DNA of 64,000 bases from JAJYSO01 sp964495935 (GTDB lineage Bacteria > Bacteroidota > Bacteroidia > Flavobacteriales > Flavobacteriaceae): the NCBI GenBank assembly GCA_964495935.1, contig CAZBXQ010000009.1, positions 1 through 64,000 of the forward strand, written 5' to 3'. A model generated the notes under the pieces. It was not told the DNA's origin and searched no databases. It was given only the letters and a program-made list of their open reading frames with translations. Below, one piece after another: positions 1 to 8,409 of this stretch. The position numbers and the translations under genes are program-made. Position 1 is the stretch's first letter, and every line of letters begins with the position of its first letter.

Positions 1-294
1 ATAAACTTTAACATTTACCCCTTGTTTTAATCATAGAATACGGGATCATAAATTTAAAAAGCACCCCCATGTTTAAATCATTCATTTTAAGTTTCTTATA
101 AAAGAAGAATGAAAAAATACTATATTTAGCATGGCCGTGAATTTTGATTTAATTGGAGGAGCTTCTGTTTTGATACATTTAAATATTTTGCTATCAATTG
201 GTTACAAAAACGATAAACATCCCACCCCGACCTTCCCTGTTTATAAAATGAAGTATAGATTTGCAAAAGATCGGTTTTTGATCAAAAGAGAAAC
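1..294. other. AT-rich stretch with no supported gene
   Basis: I see no convincing gene here. A 68-codon open frame on the plus strand (131-337) overlaps the end of the minus-strand gene at 295-843, has no family resemblance and is probably chance. The stretch is likely the downstream region of that gene. Confidence 0.5.
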
Positions 295-843
295 CTACTC
301 CTTCCGGGCTTCCAGTTTTTCCAAGTCTATTTTTTGAAATACTTTTTCAATGGCAGCCCATTCTACTTTATTGCCGGATATATCGATAATAAAATGATCG
401 TTCACGAGGACACTCAGGCGCCCTCGTTTCATGATCTCTGTATATCCTTTTCTGGCTTTATATCCTTTATATTTTATCACCGTGCCGTTCTCATCATCGA
501 ATCCTAAAGGTTTCAGCGTCCAGTCAAATTTCCTTTTTATTTTTTCAGAAGATGCATTCTCGATATCATATATCTGAATAAAAAAAAGGTGCTGACGATT
601 ATCCCCTTCATAATGTCCCTTTGCAACAGGAATAGCACCGGGAAAATCAAATGAATGGACAGAAAGATCTTTAGTGGTATAACCCTCTAACGAATCGGGT
701 AACGCCGCCTTCATCATCAGTTCGCTATTGGTTTCATCTTTACGGTCCTGTGCTTGCAAGCTATACGGCATGGCCCAACTGCACAAAAACAGAAAAGTGG
801 TGATGAAATAATAGCTGTGGTTTAATTTTTTAAATCGCATCAT
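295..843 (-). CDS. Secreted protein of unknown function (182 aa)
   Basis: I do not recognise a family. The first ~31 residues form a typical signal peptide: a basic start (MMRFKKLNH), a hydrophobic core, and a likely signal peptidase I site at SLQA-QD. The mature part of about 150 residues mixes short beta-like stretches with a charged tail (EKLEARKE) and contains no Cys after the signal. It is therefore probably periplasmic or outer-membrane associated and soluble. A broken lipoprotein gene and an OmpA-family protein lie upstream on the same strand, but the gaps are over 60 bases, so an operon is uncertain. Reading frame and composition look genuine. Confidence 0.6.
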   Translation of the reverse strand: MMRFKKLNHSYYFITTFLFLCSWAMPYSLQAQDRKDETNSELMMKAALPDSLEGYTTKDLSVHSFDFPGAIPVAKGHYEGDNRQHLFFIQIYDIENASSEKIKRKFDWTLKPLGFDDENGTVIKYKGYKARKGYTEIMKRGRLSVLVNDHFIIDISGNKVEWAAIEKVFQKIDLEKLEARKE

Positions 844-904
844 AAAAGTTTTAATAAGTGATTAAAGTTGTATTTTCAAATTGTCTCTTTCAATAATCGT
901 TTCC

Positions 905-1410
905 CTAATGCAGCTCATACGCTACAAGAATATCTCTGCGCCTCAGTACAATTTTGTCATCCATTAAATATAAATCACGGACATAGGGGCTGGGGCTGTC
1001 TTTTTTCACACTGAAATCACCTGCCTCTTTGTGAGCGGTATGATTATAAGCGGTAATTTTAATCTTTCCAACCAGCAGATCGCTTTTAAAAATCAGATAA
1101 TTAGGATTCCATTCCGCAAGGTTCCCCCCTCTTTTTGTACTTACGGTATCGGTGGAAACGATACTGAAATCCGGTTTAGTCATGGTTCCATGGTTCATCA
1201 GTTTACCGTTTCGGATAAAGCATAAGTAAGAACTAAATCTCCTCCGGAAACCTTGGCGGGGGCATGTAAAGCCCGTTTGTTCTGTCTCAGCATTTTCGGC
1301 TGTCTTTTCTCTTTTGATTGTTGTCTTTTAAAGTGATGGAACAACCGGCCCACGAAACAGAGACAATGCCGACTAAAAAAACAGAAAGATGTTTTTGTAA
1401 TGGTTTTCAT
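905..1410 (-). pseudogene. Frame-broken lipoprotein gene
   Basis: No single frame covers this region, but protein-like segments occur in succession in all three minus-strand frames. From ATG at 1410 the frame starts MKTITKTSFCF. A seven-T run near 1366-1372 then shifts it, and only in the shifted frame does a lipoprotein signal with lipobox WAGC appear. Further on, a beta-rich segment (GGDLVLTYALSETVN) ends at a TGA that overlaps the ATG of the 97-codon frame 905-1198. That last frame ends VAYELH and reads as the C-terminal half of the same protein. At least two frame changes are needed, so I call a decayed gene. Homopolymer sequencing errors are the alternative. The family is unknown. Confidence 0.5.
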
Positions 1411-1457
1411 AACTAATATCCAAAGGCTGTCAACAATTGAAACCCTGATTGTCCCAC

Positions 1458-2732
1458 TTATATCTGAACAATCTCAACCCTTCGGTTCTGCGCTCTTCCT
1501 TCCTCGGTATCATTGGATTCTATAGGCTGTGTAGAACCCTGCCCCATGGTGCGCAAGCGATCTCCCGGGATACGAAAATGCTCGACGAGATAAGATTTAA
1601 CAGAAGCCGCCCGTGCTCTGGAAAGCTCCATGTTGTTATCAAAATCACCGGTGTTATCCGTATGGCCTTCGATCAGAATTTTAAGCTCAGGGTGATCGTT
1701 TAACAATTGCGCCACCTGCTGAATACTCTCAGACGATTCAGGGAGGATATCTGCTTTCCCGGTGGCAAAATGAATGTCGTGGATGGCAATACGCCCTTCG
1801 TTTTTTAAAGTTTGATAGAGATCTGTTCCGCCTCCGGCAATCCTTATATTAGTAATATAAATGGGTTTATCACGCACATCATCCATATCGAATAAGAGCT
1901 TACTGGAACGTCCTATTGCTACATTGGGTATGTTGGCTACCCGCTTTTTACCCACATACACTTTAGCATAGCTTCCATCTACCATCATTCGGATAGACGT
2001 CATTTCTTCATAGATTACTTTTTCTCTTTGAATAGATGTAAAAGCCTTATCATCCAAACCTTTTAATCCCGTTCCCTCATAACCATCTACCATAATAGCA
2101 TAATTTCCAACCGATTCATAATCGTCGCCCACGAAATAAACATAAAAGTTATTCACAAAATCTTTAGTATCCACATCAAAACCTATAGTAAACTTTTCGG
2201 GGAGCTGTTGTTTTAAATCTATGGCAAACTCTCCGGTCGTCGTCACTCGAAGAGCTTTATTTCCATTGTAGCTCACTACCGACATATTTCCACCACGAAA
2301 TTCAAGGTTCCCCGGAAAATTCCCGATTGTGGCAGCGGAAAAATCCGTTGAAAATATGACGTTTTCCCCCGGTTTAAAATCGTAGTTGTCATTAACGATA
2401 ACTTCTGCTGCTGGGGCTTGATCATTCATATTTGCCGTAACCTCACCCGCTCCCAAAGCAGCCGCCTGCTCCTCCTGCCCGGTGGCCTCTTCACCGATTT
2501 CACTTCCACGCCATACATCTATAGTGGCACCTTTGACTCCTTCCTCAACCTTATCCAGCCCCTCATCTATCTTTTCATCCGTCTTTCGGTTCGCTTCCCT
2601 TTCCTTTTGGTCGATCCGCTCCTCAATCTTTTGTTCGATCTTCTTCTTTAATTTTTTAAAAATCTGAGCCTGAGAAGGAGCCGCATATCCCAGCATGAAC
2701 AGGCTTATAATTAAGAGCTTGACTATTCGCAT
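1458..2732 (-). CDS. OmpA-family outer membrane/peptidoglycan-anchoring protein
   Basis: 424 aa. A signal peptide ends at about residue 22 (SQA-Q). It is followed by a very charged helical, probably coiled-coil segment (about 25-65, rich in K, E and D). A central beta-rich domain of about 170 residues resembles a LamG/DUF1080-type jelly roll. The C-terminal OmpA-like domain (about 315-424) shows the peptidoglycan-binding signature GHTDNTG, then LSRARAASVKSYL and RAQNRRVEI. Family knowledge: this domain binds the diaminopimelate peptide and tethers envelope proteins non-covalently to the wall. The gene is probably transcribed alone from the region at 2740-2840, which carries a 21-bp-phased direct repeat. 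The OmpA call is firm; the role of the middle domain is unknown. Confidence 0.85.
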   Translation of the reverse strand: MRIVKLLIISLFMLGYAAPSQAQIFKKLKKKIEQKIEERIDQKEREANRKTDEKIDEGLDKVEEGVKGATIDVWRGSEIGEEATGQEEQAAALGAGEVTANMNDQAPAAEVIVNDNYDFKPGENVIFSTDFSAATIGNFPGNLEFRGGNMSVVSYNGNKALRVTTTGEFAIDLKQQLPEKFTIGFDVDTKDFVNNFYVYFVGDDYESVGNYAIMVDGYEGTGLKGLDDKAFTSIQREKVIYEEMTSIRMMVDGSYAKVYVGKKRVANIPNVAIGRSSKLLFDMDDVRDKPIYITNIRIAGGGTDLYQTLKNEGRIAIHDIHFATGKADILPESSESIQQVAQLLNDHPELKILIEGHTDNTGDFDNNMELSRARAASVKSYLVEHFRIPGDRLRTMGQGSTQPIESNDTEEGRAQNRRVEIVQI

Positions 2733-2791
2733 ATCACTTGTTTTTAATTTACCCTGTACAATTTACAAATCAATTAAGGCAAAATAGGATC

Positions 2792-2872
2792 CGAATGAGT
2801 ATAGCCCCTCTACCATTGAGTATTCGGTAGGAATAAATTAGTATTGTAACAAAACCACCAAATCTGTTATTT
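2792..2872 (-). repeat. Promoter-region repeat, copy A, with two half-sites 21 bp apart
   Basis: This stretch is closely repeated at 4412-4493. Each copy holds two 10-bp half-sites: here CGAATGAGTA at 2792 and CCATTGAGTA at 2813. In copy B both are CCAATGAGTA, at 4412 and 4433. The half-sites start exactly 21 bp apart (two helical turns), the geometry used by LytTR-type regulators. The repeat lies about 60 bp upstream of the OmpA-family gene on the minus strand. I infer an operator; the regulator is unknown. Confidence 0.55.
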
Positions 2873-2953
2873 CTCGACTACCTTCAGTCCAAACAAACAA
2901 TTTTTATTGAGTTCGTTTTATTATCCATTCCATTTATAAATAAAAAGCTTAAA

Positions 2954-3055
2954 TCATTTCATTATCCCCTTCCAGGCCGCCGATCGCGTAGAAACCTTAC
3001 TCGCGGTGCAATCTGCAAATAAAGGGGCTGCAACAGCAGCCACAATCAAAAACAT
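2954..3055 (-). CDS. Possible 33-aa secreted peptide
   Basis: An ATG frame of 33 codons on the minus strand starts with a short hydrophobic signal-like segment (MFLIVAAVAAPLFADC) followed by a basic, Ser/Ala-rich tail ending GIMK. It could be a tiny secreted peptide, with ADC as a weak lipobox, or the start of a decayed larger gene. I recognise no family. It lies in the 413-bp space between the OmpA-family gene and the secreted protein at 3146-3967, which otherwise holds only the direct repeat. Confidence 0.3.
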   Translation of the reverse strand: MFLIVAAVAAPLFADCTASKVSTRSAAWKGIMK

Positions 3056-3145
3056 AAATTTTATTTTTTGCACTCTTATGCTATTTAAGCCTATATCCAA
3101 TGGTTGGGGCGGTCAATACTATTTTTTATATACCCTTATTCCCCT

Positions 3146-3967
3146 TCAATGAGTTTGATATCCTTTATTAATGGCCTTAAGAATAGCATGTACGTTCTCA
3201 ACACTTGTGGGGTATGAAAAACGTAACCACATATCCAAAAAATCCACATCAACCAATACTTTCGTAGCTGATGAGAGCTGTCCTATCATGAGTGTACCGC
3301 CATGGTATGGTTCTTCCGTTACTTCAGGATTTTCCATCCCTCTTTTAAGCCTCATTTTGAAGTTATTTAAATATTCTTCATTAAATCGACCTATTGTTAA
3401 CTGTAAAACTCCATCGACGCCACTGTAAACTACATTAAAGGTTTTTTCAGTTTCATTTACTCCAATAAAACCACGTGTTGGCAAGCCGGGCAAACGGACA
3501 GGTAAAGCCTCAACTAAAAATTCTTTACGAATTGTTATAGTGGGTTCTCCGGGAAATTCTATGGATGCTTCTTCTTTTACCTCATCTCTAAAACCACTAA
3601 ATACTACCGGAAACCCTACCCGAGCCGTTTGAAAGGTTACGTTTCCGGAGGATTCATTGATTTTTAATACGCGTAAGGCAAAGTTGTGGTTAAAATCATT
3701 AGTATTTTTTGACCACAAGACATGATACTGTTCCACATTTGAAAGCCAAGAGTTTCCCTCTTTTGGGAAAATGAGTTTATTTTTTCCCACTTCGGCTGAG
3801 AGTGCCTGCTCGGCCGTGAGTTCATGCAACCAAGGTTTGTACTCTAAACCGCCGTCATCCTTTGTTTGTTGAGACTGTGCCCAACCGACAGATATAACGG
3901 TAAAAAAAAGTAGTATCGTTAGCAGAGTAATGTGGCTAAAGATCGATTTAGGGGTATGGGAATTCAT
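3146..3967 (-). CDS. Secreted protein of unknown function (273 aa)
   Basis: A clear signal peptide with hydrophobic core LTILLFFTVISVGW ends near AQSQ (about residue 31). The mature part is beta-rich and lacks Cys. I recognise no family or catalytic motif. It resembles the many lineage-specific exported proteins of Flavobacteriaceae. The next minus-strand frame upstream (4055-4255) may be a remnant of a co-transcribed gene. Between them is a short imperfect repeat, CATGAGCTT twice 19 bp apart near 4026-4053, of unknown meaning. Confidence 0.6.
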   Translation of the reverse strand: MNSHTPKSIFSHITLLTILLFFTVISVGWAQSQQTKDDGGLEYKPWLHELTAEQALSAEVGKNKLIFPKEGNSWLSNVEQYHVLWSKNTNDFNHNFALRVLKINESSGNVTFQTARVGFPVVFSGFRDEVKEEASIEFPGEPTITIRKEFLVEALPVRLPGLPTRGFIGVNETEKTFNVVYSGVDGVLQLTIGRFNEEYLNNFKMRLKRGMENPEVTEEPYHGGTLMIGQLSSATKVLVDVDFLDMWLRFSYPTSVENVHAILKAINKGYQTH

Positions 3968-4054
3968 AATGCTATATTTAATGATTTTAAAGTTTAATTC
4001 TCAAGACTTGGTAAACAGGCCCTACATGAGCTTTGACGGCCCCCATGAGCTTGG

Positions 4055-4255
4055 CTATTCCTTATATTTATCGGCTTCATTATTTTCATTTTGTGGCACA
4101 ATGTTATAAAAATCATTTACCGCGGTATTCAAGGCCGTATCTATTGGTCCCTCACCGGTATCGTTGACTACCGATACGAAGACAGAAAAATGCGTTATTT
4201 CGTTTCTAAAACCGAACCCGCTATATGAGGACAAAAACGCTCTATTATCCAACAA
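4055..4255 (-). pseudogene. Fragment of an unknown protein
   Basis: A 66-codon frame with only a TTG start, preceded in frame by a TAA after ten codons. It has protein-like composition (ending NNEADKYKE) but no signal peptide, domain or plausible start, so it is probably the tail of a truncated gene. Promoter-region repeat copy B lies about 160 bp upstream on the same strand, which suggests the lost gene was once driven by the same kind of promoter as the OmpA-family gene. Confidence 0.3.
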
Positions 4256-4744
4256 GAATAAAGGCTTAATTTTTTAAAACTATTTATCACTATGAAGAAT
4301 TTGTATCATCCTTACCTCATAATGTTGCCTTTCCTTTTTAACTTTCCAAATGGAACAAAATAGTTCCTCCTCGTTTATAAACATAAGGATCTGTTTCTAT
4401 CTATAGTAGAGCCAATGAGTATAGCCTCTCTACCAATGAGTATTCGGTAAGAATAAATTAGTATTGTCAATAATAAAGCCGCCGAATCTATTATTAAGGT
4501 GATTTTATTATCTATTCCATTTATTTCGGGATCCTCCACGGGCAGGTTCACCACGGGTCTTCTTTGTTGCTAAACCCTTGAAATAGCTTACGATTTCTAC
4601 GGATTCCGATGTACTTCGGCACAGCTCAGCATATTACCTTGGATCTCCTCAAAATTAAATTCATGAATCGCGCCGGCTATAAGAAACTCGGAGTTCTCTC
4701 TTTTCCCTATTCTTTTTGTATCTTCCCGAAGCAATAGAAAAACT
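4256..4744. other. 489-bp intergenic region with decayed sequence
   Basis: It contains repeat copy B (4412-4493) and a few short minus-strand stretches that translate plausibly, such as one ending MLSCAEVHRNP near 4606-4633, but no intact gene. It separates the minus-strand secreted-protein cluster from the plus-strand UPF0182 gene, so it must hold promoters in both directions. I could not place a clear TAnnTTTG for the plus-strand gene. Confidence 0.4.
4412..4493 (-). repeat. Promoter-region repeat, copy B
   Basis: Second copy of the repeat at 2792-2872. Two identical half-sites CCAATGAGTA begin at 4412 and 4433, 21 bp apart. They are followed by the conserved block GAATAAATTAGTATTGT and, after a variable part, by TTTTATTATCTATTCC at 4503-4518, which matches TTTTATTATCCATTCC in copy A. 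Similarity outside the half-sites shows a duplicated promoter segment and not only shared operators. Confidence 0.55.
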
Positions 4745-7471
4745 ATGGTTACTTCTAAAAATAAAGTTACACGCTTACGATTCTGGCTCTTGCTGGGGTT
4801 CGTCCTTTTCCTCCTTTTTATTCTTGTTCCCGGCTGGCTCGTCGAGTGGAACTGGCTCGATCACTTGGATTATCCGGCCATTTTCTGGAAGATTAAAGGA
4901 ACCGAACTCTTCCTTTTTATAGGGGCTTTTGTCATTGCTCTCCTTTACCTCCTTCCCAACTTTAAAGTACTGATTAAAAATACAACACCGCTGTATATCA
5001 ATCTTGCAAACACCCCCTTCGAACAATACGGGCGGCGTTATATTCAACCCCGTCAATTCAAAGTATTCTCTCGGTTGGTGGCCGGAGTGTTCGGTTTATT
5101 TTTTGCAGCCTCCTACTTTCTGAGCTGGGATTCCTGGTTTCGGTTTACGCACCCTCAAAAATTTGGGGAAACCGATCCCGTCTTTGGTTGGGATATCGGG
5201 TTTTATATCTTTCGACTGCCCTTTCTACAGACCATTCAAAGCAGTCTTATCAGCCTGGTTTTCTTTACGACCGCAATATTAGTAATGCTCTACGCGGCCA
5301 AAGGATCCATTGTCTTAAACAAGTCTATTTTCAGGACGGAGCAATCCTCAAATGCCATTCGGCACATCTGTATCAATCTGGGAATCTGGGGGCTCTTATT
5401 GGCGGCCGGCTACTTTTTAGATCAATTTAAAATTCTTTTCGATCCTTCCGGAGTGGTTTATGGAGCAGGATATACCGATGTTAAAATCAAGCTTCCGGTC
5501 ATTCAGATTCTTGGGGTACTCACCTTTCTCCTCGCCCTATTAGCGTTTTACCGGGCCTATAAAAAAAACTTTGGAAAACTCTTTAAAGCGGCCGGAGTAG
5601 TCATTATTATCGGGATCATCGGGCAATTCTTTTTGCCTTGGGGCGTACAATCGGTAAGCGTAAAACCCAACGAGCTCAAAATGGAGAAGCCTTATCTGGT
5701 CAATAATATTGATATGACCCGAAAGGCCTATGGGCTGGATCAATTTCACGAAACCAGTTATGATGCCGCCGATACGATTTCTTACGGTGCCGTTCAAAAG
5801 AATATGCAAACTATCGACAATATCCGGCTCTGGGATTCCCGGCCCATTCTGGAAACCTATCGGCAATTACAGGAAATCCGGCTGTATTATTCATTTCCCA
5901 AAGTAAGCGTCAATCGTTATCATACCAATCGTGGCTATGAGCAGATGATGGTAGCCGCACGGGAATTAAATACCAGCAAGCTTCCACAAAAAGCACAGAC
6001 CTGGGTTAATCAACACCTTCAATATACCCACGGCTACGGAATTACAATGAGTCCGGTAGCCGCCACCAACGATGATGGCACCCCCAAGCTTCTGATCAAA
6101 GATCTACCACCGGTCTCCAGCATCAATCTCCAGGTCGAGCAACCTGCTATTTATTACGGACAGCGAACCACGGAGTATAAACTGGTCAATACCAAAATCA
6201 AGGAACTGGATTATCCCAAAGGAAAAGAAAACGTCTATACCCATTATAAAGGTCGAGGGGGTATTCCCATCGATAATTTTGCACAAAAACTACTGTATTC
6301 CATCTATTTTGGTGATTATAATCTCTTATTAACAAAATACCTCAAAAAAGGAAGCCGGATTCAATACTGGCGAAAAATTCAGACCCGAATCAAAAAGGCA
6401 GCACCCTTTCTGGAGCTCCGCGAAGATCCTTATTTCGTATTGGATAGCGGAAAATTATACTGGATTCAGGATGCCTATTTTACCTCTTCCCATTATCCGT
6501 ATTCACAACCTTTTAGCGGTCGTAAAAATTATATTCGAAACTCGGTTAAAGTCGTTGTGGATGCTTATCATGGGGATGTGGACTTCTATATCACCGATGA
6601 TAAGGATCCTATTTTAAAGGCCTATCGAGAGATTTTCCCAAAGATGTTTAAGCCTTTAAAAGAAATCCCGGGAAATCTGGAGCATCACATTCGTTATCCC
6701 GATTATCTGTTTAAGGCCCAAATGAAGATCTATAACACCTATCACATGACCAACCCGCAAACCTTCTATAACAATGAGGACCTATGGGAGCGAGCGAATA
6801 GTAAATATGCCGGACAAACCATCAAAATGGAAACGTATTATCTGCTGAGTAAATTACCCGGAGAGGATCGCTTACAATATTTGTTAATCAGCCCTCTCAC
6901 CCCTCACGGGCGGGACAATATGATCTCTTGGATGGCCGCCGAATCCGATGTTCCCAATTATGGCAAGGTACACGTTTATGAACTCCCCAAAAGCCGATTG
7001 TTTCTGGGGCCCGCACAAATCGAGGCCAAAATTGATCAAAACACCGAAATCTCCCGGCAGTTATCGCTCTGGGATCAGCGAGGCTCAAGCGTAATCCGTG
7101 GGAACCTGATGATTATCCCGGTGGAAAATTCCTTTATTTATGTCGAACCCGTCTTTTTGATCGCCCAAGGGGTAAACATTCCCCAGCTGAAACGCGTAAT
7201 CGCAACGGTGGGCGACAAAGTGGTGATGGAACCCACCTTGCACGAGGCTGTTAATGCCCTGTATAACCGACAACTGGATTTACCTTTTAAGGATATCCTG
7301 CAAGGTTCAACGCCAATAATCCCCGTCATGGATTCTATTGCCCCCGCTCACAGCCCAAAATTAAAGGAAATTGAATCCCGGTGGAAGGACATCGAAAAAG
7401 CCATGAAATCAGCAGCTTGGAAGGATTTTGGCCGGCAAATGCAAAAACTGGATTCAGTGATGAAAAAATGA
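4745..7471 (+). CDS. UPF0182 family integral membrane protein
   Basis: 908 aa, the usual length for UPF0182 (COG1615). The N-terminal third (about 10-310) carries roughly seven hydrophobic segments, starting with FWLLLGFVLFLLFILVPGWLVEWNW. The rest is a long, probably extracytoplasmic, soluble domain. Typical family features are the arginine-rich linker near the first segments, VFGWDIGFYIFRLPF, the motif WVNQHLQYTHGYG followed by MSPV, and MISWMAAESD. The molecular function of the family is not established. A charged C-terminal tail (about 860-908) probably forms a coiled coil. The gene stands alone, with long spacers on both sides. The family call is very secure. Confidence 0.9.
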   Translation: MVTSKNKVTRLRFWLLLGFVLFLLFILVPGWLVEWNWLDHLDYPAIFWKIKGTELFLFIGAFVIALLYLLPNFKVLIKNTTPLYINLANTPFEQYGRRYIQPRQFKVFSRLVAGVFGLFFAASYFLSWDSWFRFTHPQKFGETDPVFGWDIGFYIFRLPFLQTIQSSLISLVFFTTAILVMLYAAKGSIVLNKSIFRTEQSSNAIRHICINLGIWGLLLAAGYFLDQFKILFDPSGVVYGAGYTDVKIKLPVIQILGVLTFLLALLAFYRAYKKNFGKLFKAAGVVIIIGIIGQFFLPWGVQSVSVKPNELKMEKPYLVNNIDMTRKAYGLDQFHETSYDAADTISYGAVQKNMQTIDNIRLWDSRPILETYRQLQEIRLYYSFPKVSVNRYHTNRGYEQMMVAARELNTSKLPQKAQTWVNQHLQYTHGYGITMSPVAATNDDGTPKLLIKDLPPVSSINLQVEQPAIYYGQRTTEYKLVNTKIKELDYPKGKENVYTHYKGRGGIPIDNFAQKLLYSIYFGDYNLLLTKYLKKGSRIQYWRKIQTRIKKAAPFLELREDPYFVLDSGKLYWIQDAYFTSSHYPYSQPFSGRKNYIRNSVKVVVDAYHGDVDFYITDDKDPILKAYREIFPKMFKPLKEIPGNLEHHIRYPDYLFKAQMKIYNTYHMTNPQTFYNNEDLWERANSKYAGQTIKMETYYLLSKLPGEDRLQYLLISPLTPHGRDNMISWMAAESDVPNYGKVHVYELPKSRLFLGPAQIEAKIDQNTEISRQLSLWDQRGSSVIRGNLMIIPVENSFIYVEPVFLIAQGVNIPQLKRVIATVGDKVVMEPTLHEAVNALYNRQLDLPFKDILQGSTPIIPVMDSIAPAHSPKLKEIESRWKDIEKAMKSAAWKDFGRQMQKLDSVMKK

Positions 7472-7677
7472 TTTCCCGCTTTCTATTGTAACGTCCATCT
7501 CGTTAAAATATAAGACTATTTAATTCTACTTTTACAAAGTATATATAATCAATTGATAATATCTTATTTGACTATTTTTATAACGAACTGATAATCCATT
7601 AGTTATAATTTTTAAGATTATAGTATTATTAATACCCCAAGGATGTCCATCTCGAACGCAGTGAGAGATCTTAATCC

Positions 7678-7887
7678 ATGAACAGGAAAAAGCGTTCGGT
7701 AGATATCGAACCTGTATTTGGGCATATTAAATTCAATCGAAACTTCAACAGGTTTACCCATCGCGGGTTGAATAAAGTAGAAATGGAGTTCAGATGGCAC
7801 ACTTTAGCCAATAGTTTGAGGAAAAGAAAAGCACTTCCTTTTTTGAAAATTACCCTCAAAAGGCTCACCAGAAAAAATAAAATCTGA
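7678..7887 (+). mobile_element. IS1182-family transposase, C-terminal remnant
   Basis: The 69-residue frame carries the conserved C-terminal signature of IS1182-type DDE transposases: VFGHIKFNRNFNRF, then RGLNKVEMEFRWHTLANSLRK, compared from memory with the family pattern VFGxxKxNxxFxRF...RGLxKVxxEfxLxxlAhNlRK. The DDE core and N-terminus are missing, and I see no matching terminal inverted repeats nearby, so this is a dead fragment. It sits in a repeat-rich spacer, which fits an old insertion that was later deleted. Confidence is high that it is transposase-derived and moderate for the exact family. Confidence 0.7.
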
Positions 7888-8001
7888 AAAATCTAAACAC
7901 CCATAAATCTGGCTTTTGAGACAACTACAATTGACTCTCCCTTTTTTAAATGTTCCGTTCTTCAGAATCATAATTAAATTTCATGGAATAACGTGTCCAT
8001 T

Positions 8002-8037
8002 CCCCTCTTTTTAAAGAGGGGTGCCGGAGGCGGGGTG
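8002..8037. repeat. Short GC-rich hairpin repeat
   Basis: CCCCTCTTT and AAAGAGGGG form a perfect 9-bp stem with a 2-nt loop, followed by GTGCCGGAGGCGGGGTG. This form of palindrome, seen widely in Bacteroidota intergenic DNA, is probably a REP-like element and not a gene terminator here, because no gene ends close by. Confidence 0.5.
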
Positions 8038-8120
8038 TTTCTAATTCGTTGAATCCATTTCATGATTTTTTGTAATCTATTAATAATCCATATCGTGTAA
8101 ATTCATTCAAATAGGCACAG

Positions 8121-8287
8121 AATGAGGTCATTTAAACTTTCAAAAAGTGGCTGCAAAATGATCTTATTGCCCCAGATTTAGTTTTTTTTCGACCGTAGCT
8201 ATAGCTATGCTCTACAAAAAAGCCGTCATACGGAACAATAATCTCTATTTTTCGCTTCAATCCTAAACGTTTAAACCACCTCAATGA
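8121..8287. repeat. Dispersed inverted-repeat element, long copy
   Basis: The left end AATGAGGTCATTTAAAC and the right end (read on the minus strand as CATTGAGGTGGTTTAAAC) form imperfect terminal inverted repeats. Between them are TTTCAAAAAGTGGCTGCAAAATGATC, a poly-T/palindrome core around 8186-8224 (TAGCTATAGCTA), and CTATTTTTCGCTTCAAT. A compact copy lies at 21743-21830 in the opposite orientation, and partial copies at 27780-27812 and 40171-40223. It has no coding capacity and looks like a MITE. Confidence 0.6.
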
Positions 8288-8376
8288 AAAAATTATTAAA
8301 AGTCCGTCAAGCCCTTTAAAATTTAAATGAGCTCAAAAACTAAAAGCAATCTCTTTACGAGGAAGGTTTAAAAGAT

Positions 8377-8384
8377 TAACTTTG
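8377..8384 (+). promoter_or_regulatory. -7 element of the HMG-CoA reductase/GHMP kinase operon
   Basis: TAACTTTG matches the Bacteroidota -7 consensus TAnnTTTG exactly and lies 25 bp before the start codon at 8410. No strong TTG -33 box is visible at the expected distance. Confidence 0.55.
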
Positions 8385-8409
8385 TTCTTCTACAGTAAAT
8401 CACTCTGTT

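Larger units (their letters stand above)
7472..8409. other. 938-bp gene-poor region with mobile-element debris
   Basis: The only coding trace is the transposase tail at 7678-7887. Also here: a phrase around 7642-7672 (ATCTCGAACGCAGTGAGAGA) of the type that recurs in flavobacterial intergenic regions, the hairpin repeat at 8002-8037, and a long copy of the dispersed terminal-inverted-repeat element at 8121-8287. The region ends in the HMG-CoA reductase promoter. Accumulation of different repeats suggests a tolerated insertion spot. Confidence 0.5.

Noticed and set aside
131..337. 68-codon plus-strand ORF
   Set aside because: Overlaps the end of a better minus-strand gene; no family resemblance and no usable promoter.
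1449..1703. 84-codon plus-strand ORF
   Set aside because: Antisense shadow of the OmpA-family gene.
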